A DNA stretch of 59,252 nucleotides from Fredinandcohnia humi (GCF_001439915.1 NZ_LMBW01000001.1:668628-727879), one strand, 5' to 3'. Shown: positions 18,200 through 26,702, counted from the stretch's first letter. Made by a program: numbers and translations. Notes: generated by a model not told the origin, from the letters alone.

Positions 18200-19656
18200 A
18201 TTGGGAAGTCATGATTCCTTTCCTGGGTTTATTAGTGATTATTTTTGTTATTGGCATTTATGCAGCAAGCCGTCTAAAGGATAATTCCGGGTTTCTCCAA
18301 GATTATTTTCTAGGGAGCCGTGAGCTAGGCGGTTTTGTACTTGCCATGACAATGGTGGCTACGTATGGAAGTGCTAGCAGCTTCATTGGCGGCCCTGGTG
18401 CTGCCTACAATATAGGGCTTGGCTGGGTACTGCTTGCGATGATTCAAGTGGTCACAGGTTATTTTGTTCTTGCCGTCTTAGGGAAAAAATTTGCGATTGT
18501 GGCGCGTAAAATAAATGCTGTAACCCTGATTGACTTTTTAAAGGAGCGCTATAATTCGAAGTGGGTTGTTTTACTGTCAGCAGCAAGTATTATTATCTTT
18601 TTATTCGCATCGATGTCTGCCCAATGGGTAGGTGGCGGAAGATTAATCGAATCCTTGACAGGGTTGTCTTATACAAGCTCCTTATTTATTTTTGCAGTTT
18701 CTATTTTAGTTTATGTAACGATAGGCGGATTTCGTGCTGTTGCTTTAACGGAAACCATCCAGGGAATTATCATGTTTGTCGGGACCTTAATCATTTTAAT
18801 TGGAACGATTATTGCAGGTGGGGGTGTCCCTGCTATTATAGAAGAGCTTACCATTCAAAATCCAAACCTTGTCTCACCGTTTGGGCATGATGGATCCCTT
18901 ACTCCAATCTATTTATCTTCCTTTTGGATACTTGTTGGGGTCGGAGTTGTTGGATTGCCTCAGATTGCTGTACGTGCGATGTCATATCGGCATGCTAAAG
19001 CAATGCACCAAGCGATGATTATCGGAACCATCGTAGTTGGTTTTATCATGCTTGGCATGCATTTATCAGGAGTATTTGCAAGAGCAATCCTTCCTGGGAT
19101 TGAAGTTCCAGATACGGTTATGCCGTTATTAGCGATGGAGGTATTACCGCCCTGGTTAGCTGGGGTTGTTCTTTCTGCACCGATGGCGGCAATCATGTCT
19201 ACCGTTAACTCGTTATTATTAATCGTTGGTTCATCGATTGTAAAGGATGTGTATCTAAATTACATAAAACCTGATGCATCAGTGACAGTGGTGAAACGAA
19301 TGAGTATGGGTGTAACTGCTTTGATTGGAGTACTTGTTTTCTTTATGGCGATCAATCCCCCCGATTTGCTCATTTGGTTAAACTTGTTTGCATTCGGTGG
19401 GCTTGAGGCAGCGTTTATTTGGCCGGTTGTGCTCGGATTGTATTGGCGAAGGGGGAATAAATATGGAGCCATCTCCTCTATCCTCGTTGGTGTTGGAAGC
19501 TATATTCTCATTCACACGACCTTTCCAGAAATTTTAGGCATGCATTCTGTTGTTCTGCCTGTCCTTTTCTCGCTCATTACTTACATCGTCGCAAGCTTAC
19601 TAGTGAAGGAAAAAGATCTTGAACATTTACGGAATATTGATGCGAAGTTTTCGTAA
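18196..19656 (+). CDS. panF: Sodium/pantothenate symporter
   Basis: 486-residue member of the solute:sodium symporter family with about 13 membrane helices. Family features: DYFLGSRELGGFVLAMTMVA near residue 31, ATYGSASSFIGGPGAAYNIGLGW (about 54-76), and TIGGFRAVALTETIQG around 175-190. Takes up pantothenate for CoA synthesis with Na+. Overlaps yhdT. The ATG is preceded by GGGAGGGGATT inside the upstream gene. No terminator with a plus-strand T-run follows; the hairpin at 19694 has its T-run on the other strand. Confidence 0.93.
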   Translation: MNWEVMIPFLGLLVIIFVIGIYAASRLKDNSGFLQDYFLGSRELGGFVLAMTMVATYGSASSFIGGPGAAYNIGLGWVLLAMIQVVTGYFVLAVLGKKFAIVARKINAVTLIDFLKERYNSKWVVLLSAASIIIFLFASMSAQWVGGGRLIESLTGLSYTSSLFIFAVSILVYVTIGGFRAVALTETIQGIIMFVGTLIILIGTIIAGGGVPAIIEELTIQNPNLVSPFGHDGSLTPIYLSSFWILVGVGVVGLPQIAVRAMSYRHAKAMHQAMIIGTIVVGFIMLGMHLSGVFARAILPGIEVPDTVMPLLAMEVLPPWLAGVVLSAPMAAIMSTVNSLLLIVGSSIVKDVYLNYIKPDASVTVVKRMSMGVTALIGVLVFFMAINPPDLLIWLNLFAFGGLEAAFIWPVVLGLYWRRGNKYGAISSILVGVGSYILIHTTFPEILGMHSVVLPVLFSLITYIVASLLVKEKDLEHLRNIDAKFS

Positions 19657-19693
19657 TCGACAAGAGCCCTGTGCATGAATCAATAAATTAAAA

Positions 19694-19714
19694 AACCCCA
19701 CGACCTGTGGGGTT
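19694..19714 (-). terminator. Terminator of cwlJ
   Basis: AACCCCAC (19694-19701) and GTGGGGTT (19707-19714); read on the minus strand the stem is followed by TTTTAATTTATT. Confidence 0.8.
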
Positions 19715-20153
19715 ACCCTGAATAAACACTTCCACATGTGTTTGCCTCTGGTTCATAATAACAATGTTGTTTAAATTGTCCTGTAAATGGTTGACCATAC
19801 CAGGTAGGAGGACAAGGAGCATACGGGTTAAAATACCAAAGGGCAAACTTGGAAGGATGTTCTCTCCAACGGTCTAATGTTTGTTTGGCCAATTTTTTTT
19901 CAACATCTCTAGCTGGATTATAAAACATATTCCCTTTTTGGACGGCTTCAAAAGAATAATTTCCTCCCTGTACTTGAAAAATCACTTGCCTTATTGTCCT
20001 TACATCTTTAAAATCCAAACAATCAGCTACTGCCCGATTTACAATGACATTCCCGACCATAAGCATCCCTAATCTACCTTCACCTTCGGCTTCTGCCCTC
20101 ATCATCCTTGCCACCAAAGCGATGTCACTGTCAGTATATTTTACTCTTGGCAT
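19713..20153 (-). CDS. cwlJ: Spore cortex-lytic cell wall hydrolase CwlJ
   Basis: Degrades cortex peptidoglycan during germination. 146 residues with no signal peptide, as expected for CwlJ (SleB has one). The Hydrolase_2 domain is readable: ARMMRAEAEGEGRLGMLMVGNVIVNR-like start with the catalytic E in RAEAEGEG, later FALWYFNPYAPCPPTWYGQPF and a C-terminal CGSVY. GerQ, its usual partner, is not adjacent. A minus-strand CATACAAT at 20181-20174, 20 bases upstream of the start codon, matches the sigma-E -10 consensus. Confidence 0.93.
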   Translation of the reverse strand: MPRVKYTDSDIALVARMMRAEAEGEGRLGMLMVGNVIVNRAVADCLDFKDVRTIRQVIFQVQGGNYSFEAVQKGNMFYNPARDVEKKLAKQTLDRWREHPSKFALWYFNPYAPCPPTWYGQPFTGQFKQHCYYEPEANTCGSVYSG

Positions 20154-20173
20154 TTATCATCACCCCTACAAGA

Positions 20174-20181
20174 ATTGTATG
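20174..20181 (-). promoter_or_regulatory. Candidate sigma-E -10 element of cwlJ
   Basis: Minus-strand CATACAAT is a perfect match to the sigma-E -10 consensus CATACANT. No clear -35 element is visible at the usual distance, so this is tentative. Sporulation-specific expression from sigma-E is known for B. subtilis cwlJ. Confidence 0.4.
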
Positions 20182-20479
20182 AAAAACAACTCAAAAAAAG
20201 TCGCTTTTGACTCATTTTTATCAGAATCTGCTTGTCACACCCTCATGAATCATGTCCAATTTTGTTACCCTACAAAATGGGGACAATCCCAGGAAGACAT
20301 TTACTTGTCTTAACATCGCATTTAATGTGTCAAGATCAAGTCGATTTTTTCGAAGATTTTATTCCTTGTGGGATTAAACAAGGTTTTGTGAAAAAATAAA
20401 TTTGATAGTTGACAATTGTATGAAAAAAATGGTAATCTTCAAGAACACTAATAAAAAATTTACAAAGGAGGAAAGGACA
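20182..20479. other. Intergenic region cwlJ/bmr leader
   Basis: About 300 bp. It holds the bmr promoter at its right end (20409-20438) and nothing else I can support; the short frames in it have no ribosome sites. Confidence 0.5.
20409..20438 (+). promoter_or_regulatory. Promoter of the bmr leader and exporter operon
   Basis: TTGACA (20409-20414), 18 bases, TAATCT (20433-20438); about 40 bases before the leader-peptide start. Confidence 0.65.
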
Positions 20480-20545
20480 ATGAGAGATCTAAATACACGC
20501 AACCTAAACACAACTTTATACATTGTCCATACCTCTAATTTGTAG
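20480..20545 (+). CDS. Leader peptide (21 residues) of the ABC exporter operon, BmrB-like
   Basis: ATG 20480 follows the near-perfect site AAAGGAGGAAAGGACA and ends at TAG 20543. The peptide starts MRDLNTRNLN and ends TLYIVHTSNL. Its tail codons hold ATACCT (20529-20534), able to pair with AGGTAT (20571-20576) of the first leader hairpin. The arrangement (peptide, hairpin, terminator, heterodimeric exporter) equals that of bmrB-bmrCD in B. subtilis, where antibiotic-stalled ribosomes on BmrB prevent termination. Peptide sequence conservation with BmrB was not checked. Confidence 0.8.
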   Translation: MRDLNTRNLNTTLYIVHTSNL

Positions 20546-20568
20546 GATTATAGATTCCTCATGCAATT

Positions 20569-20637
20569 AAAGGTATAGGTACGCCTACTATACCTTTACA
20601 AAAGATGCATGCTCTTTTTAGGGTATGCATCTTTTTT
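20569..20637 (+). promoter_or_regulatory. Transcription attenuator of the ABC exporter operon
   Basis: Hairpin A: AAAGGTATAG (20569-20578) with CTATACCTTT (20588-20597). Terminator: AAAGATGCAT (20601-20610) with ATGCATCTTT (20625-20634), then TTTT. The alternative: the 3' half of hairpin A (ATACCTT, 20590-20596) pairs with AGGGTAT (20620-20626), breaking the terminator. If a ribosome stalls early on the leader peptide, its ATACCT stays free to capture AGGTAT, releasing the 3' half to form the antiterminator; a ribosome at the stop codon masks ATACCT and termination follows. Confidence 0.8.
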
Positions 20638-20684
20638 GTGTGTGGAATTTTTTAGTGAATTCGCGCGTCAAAGGAGAAATGACA

Positions 20685-20741
20685 ATGTGGAACAAACGAC
20701 GAGTATTGATTTTCAAAAAGGAGTTGCTGGATAGTGGGTAG
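20685..20741 (+). CDS. Possible second small ORF (18 residues) between attenuator and exporter
   Basis: ATG 20685 lies 8 bases after AAAGGAG and reads MWNKRRVLIFKKELLDSG to TAG 20739. Strongly basic first half. It ends 42 bases before the exporter gene, beyond the terminator. It could couple translation to the exporter or be chance; the good ribosome site is the only positive evidence. Confidence 0.35.
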   Translation: MWNKRRVLIFKKELLDSG

Positions 20742-20782
20742 CTCGGGGCTTTCAGCCGTGAAAGAGAAAGAGGGTATGAAAT

Positions 20783-22525
20783 ATGTTTGAAGTATTAGGT
20801 AAGCTTGGTTGGTTTTTTAAAAAATATTGGTTGCAATACTCAATTGCAATTGTCTTGTTAATGATTGCCACTGTGTTAGAAGTCATTCCACCATATTTAC
20901 TTGGCTCCATCATTGATCTATTAACAGCAGGTGATATGACAAGGACGGTGTTGTTTCAATACGTTTTAATATTTGTAGCCATTATTGTTTCCGGCTATTT
21001 CTTGAATTTCTTTTGGCAGTACCGATTATTTGAAGGTTCTTTGAATCTTGAAAAATTAATGCGTCGAAAGCTGATGCTTCAGTTTTTAAAAATGACACCA
21101 ACCTTTTATGAGAAGAACCGTACAGGTGACTTAATGGCACGTGCGACGAATGATTTGAATGCCGTATCACTAACAGCGGGTTTTGGAATTATGACATTAA
21201 TCGATTCTACCCTGTTTTTGGGCACGATTATTTTTGCTATGGGCTTCATGATTTCGTGGAAATTAACATTCTTTTCGATGCTTCCAGTTCCGGTTATGGC
21301 CGTGCTCATTCAATATTTAGGAAGAATTGTTCATGAACGATATATGAAAGCTCAGGATGTATTCGGAGAATTAAATGATAATGTCCTAGAGTCTGTCGCA
21401 GGGGTGAGAGTCATTCGCGCCTATGTGCAGGAAAAGAAAGATGAAAAAGATTTTGCTGATAAGAGTGAAGAAGTTTATCAGAAAAATATCCACACAGCGA
21501 AGATAAATGCTTTATTCGGCCCGATCACAAAGGTCGGAACGGGTATAAGTTATGTTGTTGCACTTGGTTATGGTGCATTTCTCGTCGCAAATGGTGAAAT
21601 GTCAGTCGGTCAGCTTGTTACATTTAATGTTTATTTAGGTCTTGCAGTATGGCCCATTTTTGCAATTGGTGAGCTTATAAACGTCATGCAGCAAGGAAAT
21701 GCTTCACTTGATCGTGTGCAAGAAACGCTTAATTATAACGCTGATGTAAAAAACACCAATAACCCTGTTGCCGTTTCGACACCGAATAAGATTGGATTTC
21801 ATGATTTAATGTTCCAGTATCCAACGAGTCAGGTGAAAAACTTACAGAAGATAACCCTGGCACTAAAAAAGGGAGAAACACTGGGTATCGTAGGGAAAAC
21901 AGGTGCTGGGAAGACAACATTTTTACGACAATTACTGCGTGAATATCCCTTGCAAAAGGGTCAAATCAGTATTGCCGGAATTGACATAGCGTCACAAACG
22001 AAGGAACAAATACTAGATTGGATTGGATATGTTCCCCAGGATCACGTGTTATTTTCACGTACGATTCGAGAAAACATTATGTTTGGTAAAGAAGATGCTA
22101 CAGATGCTGAAATCGAGAAGTCAATACACTTAGCATACTTTAAAAAAGACTTGGAAAACTTACCGAGGGGGCTTGAAACCCTTGTAGGAGAAAAAGGAGT
22201 ATCCTTATCTGGCGGACAAAAGCAACGCGTGTCAATTGCACGTGCGCTTATTAAAGATCCCGAAATATTGATCCTAGATGATTCACTATCAGCGGTTGAT
22301 GCGAAAACAGAGGCACGAATCATCGAAAACATTCAGAATGAGCGAAGCGATAAAACAACCATTATTACGACACATCGTTTATCCGGTGTTCAACATGCTG
22401 ATCAGATTATCGTTCTGGATGAAGGACAAATTACAGAACAGGGGACTCACGAGGAGCTTTTAAAACAAAATGGTTGGTATAAGGAACAATTTGACCGTCA
22501 ACAGCTAGAGGGGGACGGAGCATGA
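20783..22525 (+). CDS. bmrC: Heterodimeric multidrug ABC exporter, subunit with degenerate ATP site (BmrC/YheI-like)
   Basis: 580 residues: six-helix ABC exporter membrane domain (about 1-310) fused to a nucleotide-binding domain. Walker A GKTGAGKT at about 370, signature LSGGQKQR, Walker B ILILDDSLSAVD at about 495. The residue after the Walker B Asp is Asp instead of the catalytic Glu, the mark of the degenerate half of heterodimers such as BmrC, LmrC and EfrA. The N terminus MFEVLGKLGWFFKKYWL-like and MARATNDLNAVSLTAGFGI resemble YheI throughout. Stop overlaps the next gene (ATGA). Expression is set by the upstream attenuator. Confidence 0.9.
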   Translation: MFEVLGKLGWFFKKYWLQYSIAIVLLMIATVLEVIPPYLLGSIIDLLTAGDMTRTVLFQYVLIFVAIIVSGYFLNFFWQYRLFEGSLNLEKLMRRKLMLQFLKMTPTFYEKNRTGDLMARATNDLNAVSLTAGFGIMTLIDSTLFLGTIIFAMGFMISWKLTFFSMLPVPVMAVLIQYLGRIVHERYMKAQDVFGELNDNVLESVAGVRVIRAYVQEKKDEKDFADKSEEVYQKNIHTAKINALFGPITKVGTGISYVVALGYGAFLVANGEMSVGQLVTFNVYLGLAVWPIFAIGELINVMQQGNASLDRVQETLNYNADVKNTNNPVAVSTPNKIGFHDLMFQYPTSQVKNLQKITLALKKGETLGIVGKTGAGKTTFLRQLLREYPLQKGQISIAGIDIASQTKEQILDWIGYVPQDHVLFSRTIRENIMFGKEDATDAEIEKSIHLAYFKKDLENLPRGLETLVGEKGVSLSGGQKQRVSIARALIKDPEILILDDSLSAVDAKTEARIIENIQNERSDKTTIITTHRLSGVQHADQIIVLDEGQITEQGTHEELLKQNGWYKEQFDRQQLEGDGA

Positions 22526-24258
22526 GTACAGGTAAACGATTAACAAAATATGCGATGTATTACAAGGGACCGATTTTTCTAGGGTTATTTTTCTTAACGA
22601 TTGCGGTGTTTACAGATCTTGCAGGTCCATTTATTGCAAAGCATATTATCGATGAATATATGGTCATTGGAACTATTGAAATTCAGCCAATTGCCTGGCT
22701 GCTTTGCTTATATTTGATTTTAGCCATCGCAACGGCAATTTTGCGGTATTTTATGTATATCTATTTACAAGTAGGGGCCAATCGGGTTATCCAAAAGTTG
22801 CGTCAGGATGTATTTGGTCATATTCATACATTGCCAATCCAATATTTTGATCAGCTTCCCGCCGGAAAAATTGTTGCGCGTGTTACGAATGACACTGAAG
22901 CCGTTCGAAATTTATACGTGCAGGTTCTTTCAAATTTTGCAACAAGCTTTATTTCAATTGCGGGTGTATATATTGCACTTTTTATTCTTAATTGGAAAAT
23001 GGCGATGCTTGCATTGCTTATGATTCCGATTTTGTATATATGGATGATTTTATACCGGAAATACGCATCACAGTATAATAAAGTGATTCGTAAAAAAATC
23101 GCAGATATCAACGCGATGATTAATGAATCCATACAAGGAATGACCATTATTCAAGCCTTTCGTCGTGAAAAACAAATGACGAAAGAATTTGATGAAATGA
23201 ATGATCAGCATTATGCCTATGGGCGAAAATTATTGCTGCTGGATTCTGCCACTTCATTTAACTTAGTCAATACATTACGTCTCACCATGTTTACGATTTT
23301 CATTATCTATTTTGGAACGCAATCCTTATCGATTGGTGAAGTTGCATCAGCAGGTACGTTATATGCCTTTGTTGATTATTTAACGCGGCTATTTAATCCA
23401 ATTACGAATGTTGTGAATCAGTTTTCCCAACTAGAACGTTCACTTGTTGCAGGGAAGCGCGTATTTGATGTGTTAGATTTGGAAGGGGAAACGGTATCGG
23501 AGGAAACAATGCCCAGATATGACGGGCATGTAGTATTCGATGATGTCACATTTGCCTATAATGATGATGAATATGTATTAAAGCATTTATCGTTTGAAGC
23601 AAAACGTGGTGAAACAGTAGCCTTAGTTGGTCATACCGGTTCCGGTAAAAGCTCAATCATGAACCTGCTTTTCCGATTCTATGATCCGTCCAAAGGAAAG
23701 ATTTATATCGATGGAATCGACATCACTTCATTGCCAAGACAGACAATCCGCCAGCATATGGGAATCGTTCTTCAGGACCCTTATCTGTTCACAGGGACGA
23801 TTGCTTCGAACGTAAGCTTGAATGACTCGAAGATCACACGGGAGAAAGTTGAGGAGGCATTACAAGCAGTTGGCGCAGAACGAGTCCTTAAGAATCTAGA
23901 AAAAGGGATTGATGAACCTGTTATTGAAAAAGGAAGTACGCTCTCATCTGGCCAACGTCAGCTTATCTCATTCGCACGTGCACTTGCGTTTGACCCAGCG
24001 ATTCTAATACTGGATGAAGCCACTTCAAATATTGATACGGAGACAGAAGAGATTATTCAACACGCGATGGAGGTTCTTAAGAAAGGGCGTACAACCTTTA
24101 TTATTGCTCACCGCCTTTCAACAATCAAAAATGCCGACCGCATTCTCGTATTAGAACGAGGGGTTATTAAAGAACAAGGTACCCATGATGAATTATTAGC
24201 TTATGGTGGCATCTATGCCCAAATGTACCGGATGCAAGCACAATCACTATATGCATAA
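22522..24258 (+). CDS. bmrD: Heterodimeric multidrug ABC exporter, catalytic subunit (BmrD/YheH-like)
   Basis: 578 residues, same domain order as its partner. Walker A GHTGSGKSS at about 369, signature altered to LSSGQRQ, Walker B ILILDEATSNID at about 493 with the catalytic Glu. Together with the partner this makes one consensus and one degenerate ATP site, as in BmrCD. B. subtilis YheH is longer (about 670) because of an extracellular insertion between the first two helices; here that insertion is absent. Drugs or cell-wall-related compounds are the likely substrates; not readable from sequence. Confidence 0.9.
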   Translation: MSTGKRLTKYAMYYKGPIFLGLFFLTIAVFTDLAGPFIAKHIIDEYMVIGTIEIQPIAWLLCLYLILAIATAILRYFMYIYLQVGANRVIQKLRQDVFGHIHTLPIQYFDQLPAGKIVARVTNDTEAVRNLYVQVLSNFATSFISIAGVYIALFILNWKMAMLALLMIPILYIWMILYRKYASQYNKVIRKKIADINAMINESIQGMTIIQAFRREKQMTKEFDEMNDQHYAYGRKLLLLDSATSFNLVNTLRLTMFTIFIIYFGTQSLSIGEVASAGTLYAFVDYLTRLFNPITNVVNQFSQLERSLVAGKRVFDVLDLEGETVSEETMPRYDGHVVFDDVTFAYNDDEYVLKHLSFEAKRGETVALVGHTGSGKSSIMNLLFRFYDPSKGKIYIDGIDITSLPRQTIRQHMGIVLQDPYLFTGTIASNVSLNDSKITREKVEEALQAVGAERVLKNLEKGIDEPVIEKGSTLSSGQRQLISFARALAFDPAILILDEATSNIDTETEEIIQHAMEVLKKGRTTFIIAHRLSTIKNADRILVLERGVIKEQGTHDELLAYGGIYAQMYRMQAQSLYA

Positions 24259-24264
24259 AAGATT

Positions 24265-24298
24265 GGACCACACGTGTTAAGTCACGGTGGTCCTTTTT
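24265..24298 (+). terminator. Terminator of the exporter operon
   Basis: GGACCAC/CGTG arms pair with CACG/GTGGTCC (24265-24293) with one bulge, followed by TTTTTAT. Confidence 0.85.
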
Positions 24299-24372
24299 AT
24301 AAGCCCTTTCGTTTGATATCTCATTCTTACCTTGTAATAATAGAAGTATTACAGTTGAAAGGGGCTAGACGG

Positions 24373-25017
24373 ATGAAAGTTTGTGTTGTTGGAGCAAATG
24401 GACAAATTGGAAAACAAGTGGTAGGGCTTTTAAAAGAAAGTAGTGAGCATACACCGATTGCGATGGTACGTAAACAGGAGCAAGTAGCCCATTTTGAGAA
24501 TTTGGGAGTTGAAACAGTTTTGGCAAGTGTTGCGGATAGTGTGGATAAAATTCGAGACGCGATTTCGGGCTGTGATGCGGTCGTGTTTACAGCAGGGTCT
24601 GGTGGTCACACAGGTCCAGATCAAACCCTTTTAATTGATCTTGATGGTGCTGTTAAAACGATTGAGGCAGCAGAACAATCAGGAGTAAAGCGCTTCGTAA
24701 TGGTTAGTGCGTTAGGTGCAGATCAGCGTGAAAAATGGAATGAGGCAATCCGTCCATATTATGTCGCAAAGCACTATGCCGATCGAATTCTCGAACAAAG
24801 TGATTTAACCTATACCATCGTTCGACCTGGTGGTTTATTGAATGAAGAAGGTACAGGAAAGATTGCGATTGGGGAGAATTTAACGAGAAATACAATCCCT
24901 CGTGCGGATGTCGCAAAAGTGATTGTTGCTTCCTTAACAGAGGAACGTACATATCGTCAATCCCTTGACCTTGTAAGTGGCGATGTGCCAGTTGCAGACG
25001 CTTTGAAAAAGTTATAG
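24373..25017 (+). CDS. NAD(P)-binding SDR-like reductase, YhfK family
   Basis: 214 residues from ATG 24373 (GAAAGGGG upstream), although the frame is open from 24274. Rossmann loop GANGQIG at 7-13, then AMVRKQEQ, FTAGSGG, VMVSALGA, PYYVAKHYAD with the YxxxK pair, and TIVRPGGL. This is the atypical SDR (SDR_a5/NmrA-like) group and is close to B. subtilis YhfK (214 residues). Function unknown; related proteins bind NADPH without a known substrate. It stands alone between two strong terminators. Confidence 0.85.
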   Translation: MKVCVVGANGQIGKQVVGLLKESSEHTPIAMVRKQEQVAHFENLGVETVLASVADSVDKIRDAISGCDAVVFTAGSGGHTGPDQTLLIDLDGAVKTIEAAEQSGVKRFVMVSALGADQREKWNEAIRPYYVAKHYADRILEQSDLTYTIVRPGGLLNEEGTGKIAIGENLTRNTIPRADVAKVIVASLTEERTYRQSLDLVSGDVPVADALKKL

Positions 25018-25026
25018 GGGAACATT

Positions 25027-25061
25027 ACGCTTGCGGCTAAAAAAGTCGCAAGCGTTTTTTT
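25027..25061 (+). terminator. Terminator of the YhfK-like gene
   Basis: ACGCTTGCG (25027-25035) pairs perfectly with CGCAAGCGT (25047-25055), followed by seven T. Confidence 0.93.
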
Positions 25062-25119
25062 CACGAAATAAGAAACTATAAAATTTCAGACTCAAATTCA
25101 GGTGGAACTGCACCCCGGA

Positions 25120-25507
25120 GTCCGAATGAAGCGATGATTTGGACACAAGTGTTTTGAAACCTCACCCGCAAGTCCAAATGAACCGGTGATTCCGACACGG
25201 ATCGGGAAAAGCCGCCTCCCCAAGTCCGAATGAAGCGATGATTCGGACACAAGTGATTTGAACCTCACCCGCGAGTCCAAATGAACCAATGATTCGGACA
25301 CAGAACAGGAAAAACCGCACCCTCGAGTCCGAATGAAGCGATGATTCGGACACAAGTGATTTGAAACCTCATCCGCGAGTCCAAATGAACCAATGATTCG
25401 GACACAGATCAGGAAAAACCGCCCCTCTGAGTCCGAATGAAGCGATGATTCGGACACATGTGATTTGAAACCTCACCCTCGAGTCCAAATGAATTGATGA
25501 TTCTAAC
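25120..25507. repeat. Array of eight 52-bp hairpin units in alternating A/B types
   Basis: Units start at 25120, 25172, 25224, 25275, 25327, 25379, 25431 and 25483. Each has a 25-bp palindromic part and 27 bp of linker. Type A (units 1, 3, 5, 7) has arms GTCCGAAT and ATTCGGAC around GAAGCGATG; type B (2, 4, 6, 8) has GTCCAAAT and ATTCGGAC around GAACCAATG. Linkers also alternate, ACAAGTGATTTGAAACCTCA-type after A and ACAGATCAGGAAAAACCGC-type after B, so the true period is 104 bp, four times. Edge units 1, 2 and 8 are the most degenerate. No gene lies in it; minus-strand frames across it only reflect the repeat. Confidence 0.95.
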
Positions 25508-25606
25508 ATAAGTTGGGTTATTTCAATGTATTAAGTCTGAAACAAGGTTTGTGCGGTAGAAATTACCCTCTATTTTTATGCAGCCCACACACCGAATCCC
25601 ATTTTT
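25508..25606. other. Gap between the hairpin array and the oxidoreductase gene
   Basis: About 100 bp with no recognisable terminator or promoter. Confidence 0.4.
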
Positions 25607-26590
25607 TCATTTGTCCGCAGGAAACACTATTCCCATTTGGTTCCGGGCTTCATCAAGAATTTCCATGACAGTGATCGAATTATCATACGTATTTACACTC
25701 GATTCCAAGGAACTATTTTTAATAAGTTCAATAAATTCCTTTGCTTCGTAATACATCGTGTGCTGTTCAGGAAGGATGGAGATATCCTCAACCCTGCCAT
25801 CCCGATAGTGAATGTTAACTTTTTCAGGTGATGAAATTTTATCAATAAGAATGCTGCCATTTTCACCTTGAATTTCAGAAGGAATATAAGAATTCGTGAT
25901 TTTCGAAAACATCATCATTCCCTCCATCTCCTTATAATGGGCAAGAATACTACCTTCGCCATCTACTCCAGAATCAAGCATCTGCCCACTAGCTTTGATC
26001 GAATCCGGCTTTCCAAATAATTGTACCATCGGATACACACAGTACACACCAATATCCATTAATGAACCATTTGAAAATTCAGGTTTGAAGGCATTTAATA
26101 TCGTCCCTTCCTTATAGGCATCGTAGCGGGACGAATATTGACAATAGCTCGCAAAATAGCGGCGTACCGGACCGATTTTATGTAGATTCTCGCGAATGCT
26201 TGAATAAGAAGGGAGAAATCCCGATTTCATGGCCTCCATTAAAAGCACTTGATTATCCTTTGCAGCTTGAATCATATCCTTTAGCTCTCTCGTATTTGAG
26301 GCAATCGGCTTCTCACAAAGTACATGCTTGCCATGTTTCAATAGAATAATGGCTTGAGAGGCATGGAAGGATGTAGGGCTTGCGATATATACTGCATCAA
26401 TAACATCAGATTGTGCCATGTCTTCAATCGATGTAAAGGTATAAGTCGCTTGATGTTTTTCGGCAAATTCCGTTGCGCGTTCCTCGGTTCGTGAATAAAC
26501 AGCAGATAATGAAAAATCCTTGATGCCCTTTGCTGCTTCTAAAAAGGCATCGGTAATCCAGTTGGTTCCGATCACTCCAAATCGAATCAT
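25607..26590 (-). CDS. Gfo/Idh/MocA family NAD(P)-dependent oxidoreductase
   Basis: 327 residues from ATG 26590, preceded by GGAGGAAA; the frame extends to 26746 but would overlap the divergent permease gene. N-terminal Rossmann domain starts MIRFGVIGTNWITDAFL; the family EKPIA motif with K94 follows HVLC. The C-terminal domain begins with RRYFASYCQYSSRYDAYKEG-like sequence and carries the DIGVYCVYP helix with the Asp/His-type site. Acts on a sugar or polyol derivative in most relatives; the substrate here is not evident. Divergent from an NCS2 permease. Confidence 0.85.
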   Translation of the reverse strand: MIRFGVIGTNWITDAFLEAAKGIKDFSLSAVYSRTEERATEFAEKHQATYTFTSIEDMAQSDVIDAVYIASPTSFHASQAIILLKHGKHVLCEKPIASNTRELKDMIQAAKDNQVLLMEAMKSGFLPSYSSIRENLHKIGPVRRYFASYCQYSSRYDAYKEGTILNAFKPEFSNGSLMDIGVYCVYPMVQLFGKPDSIKASGQMLDSGVDGEGSILAHYKEMEGMMMFSKITNSYIPSEIQGENGSILIDKISSPEKVNIHYRDGRVEDISILPEQHTMYYEAKEFIELIKNSSLESSVNTYDNSITVMEILDEARNQMGIVFPADK

Positions 26591-26702
26591 AAAATTTCCT
26601 CCATATGTAAAAATTAGAACATATATATTATAACAAACATTCACTAATTGAAAAAAATGATAAAATGGGAAAGTATACATTTTAGAATAGGGATGGGGTA
26701 AA

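Noticed and set aside
25098-25457. Minus-strand protein frame of about 119 codons in the hairpin array
   Set aside because: It only translates the 52-bp repeat (RIIGSFGLAGEV-like text repeats); no ribosome site; product not protein-like.
25120-25507. CRISPR array
   Set aside because: Repeats are palindromic hairpins of two alternating types and the linkers are repeated as well, so there are no unique spacers; no cas genes are near.
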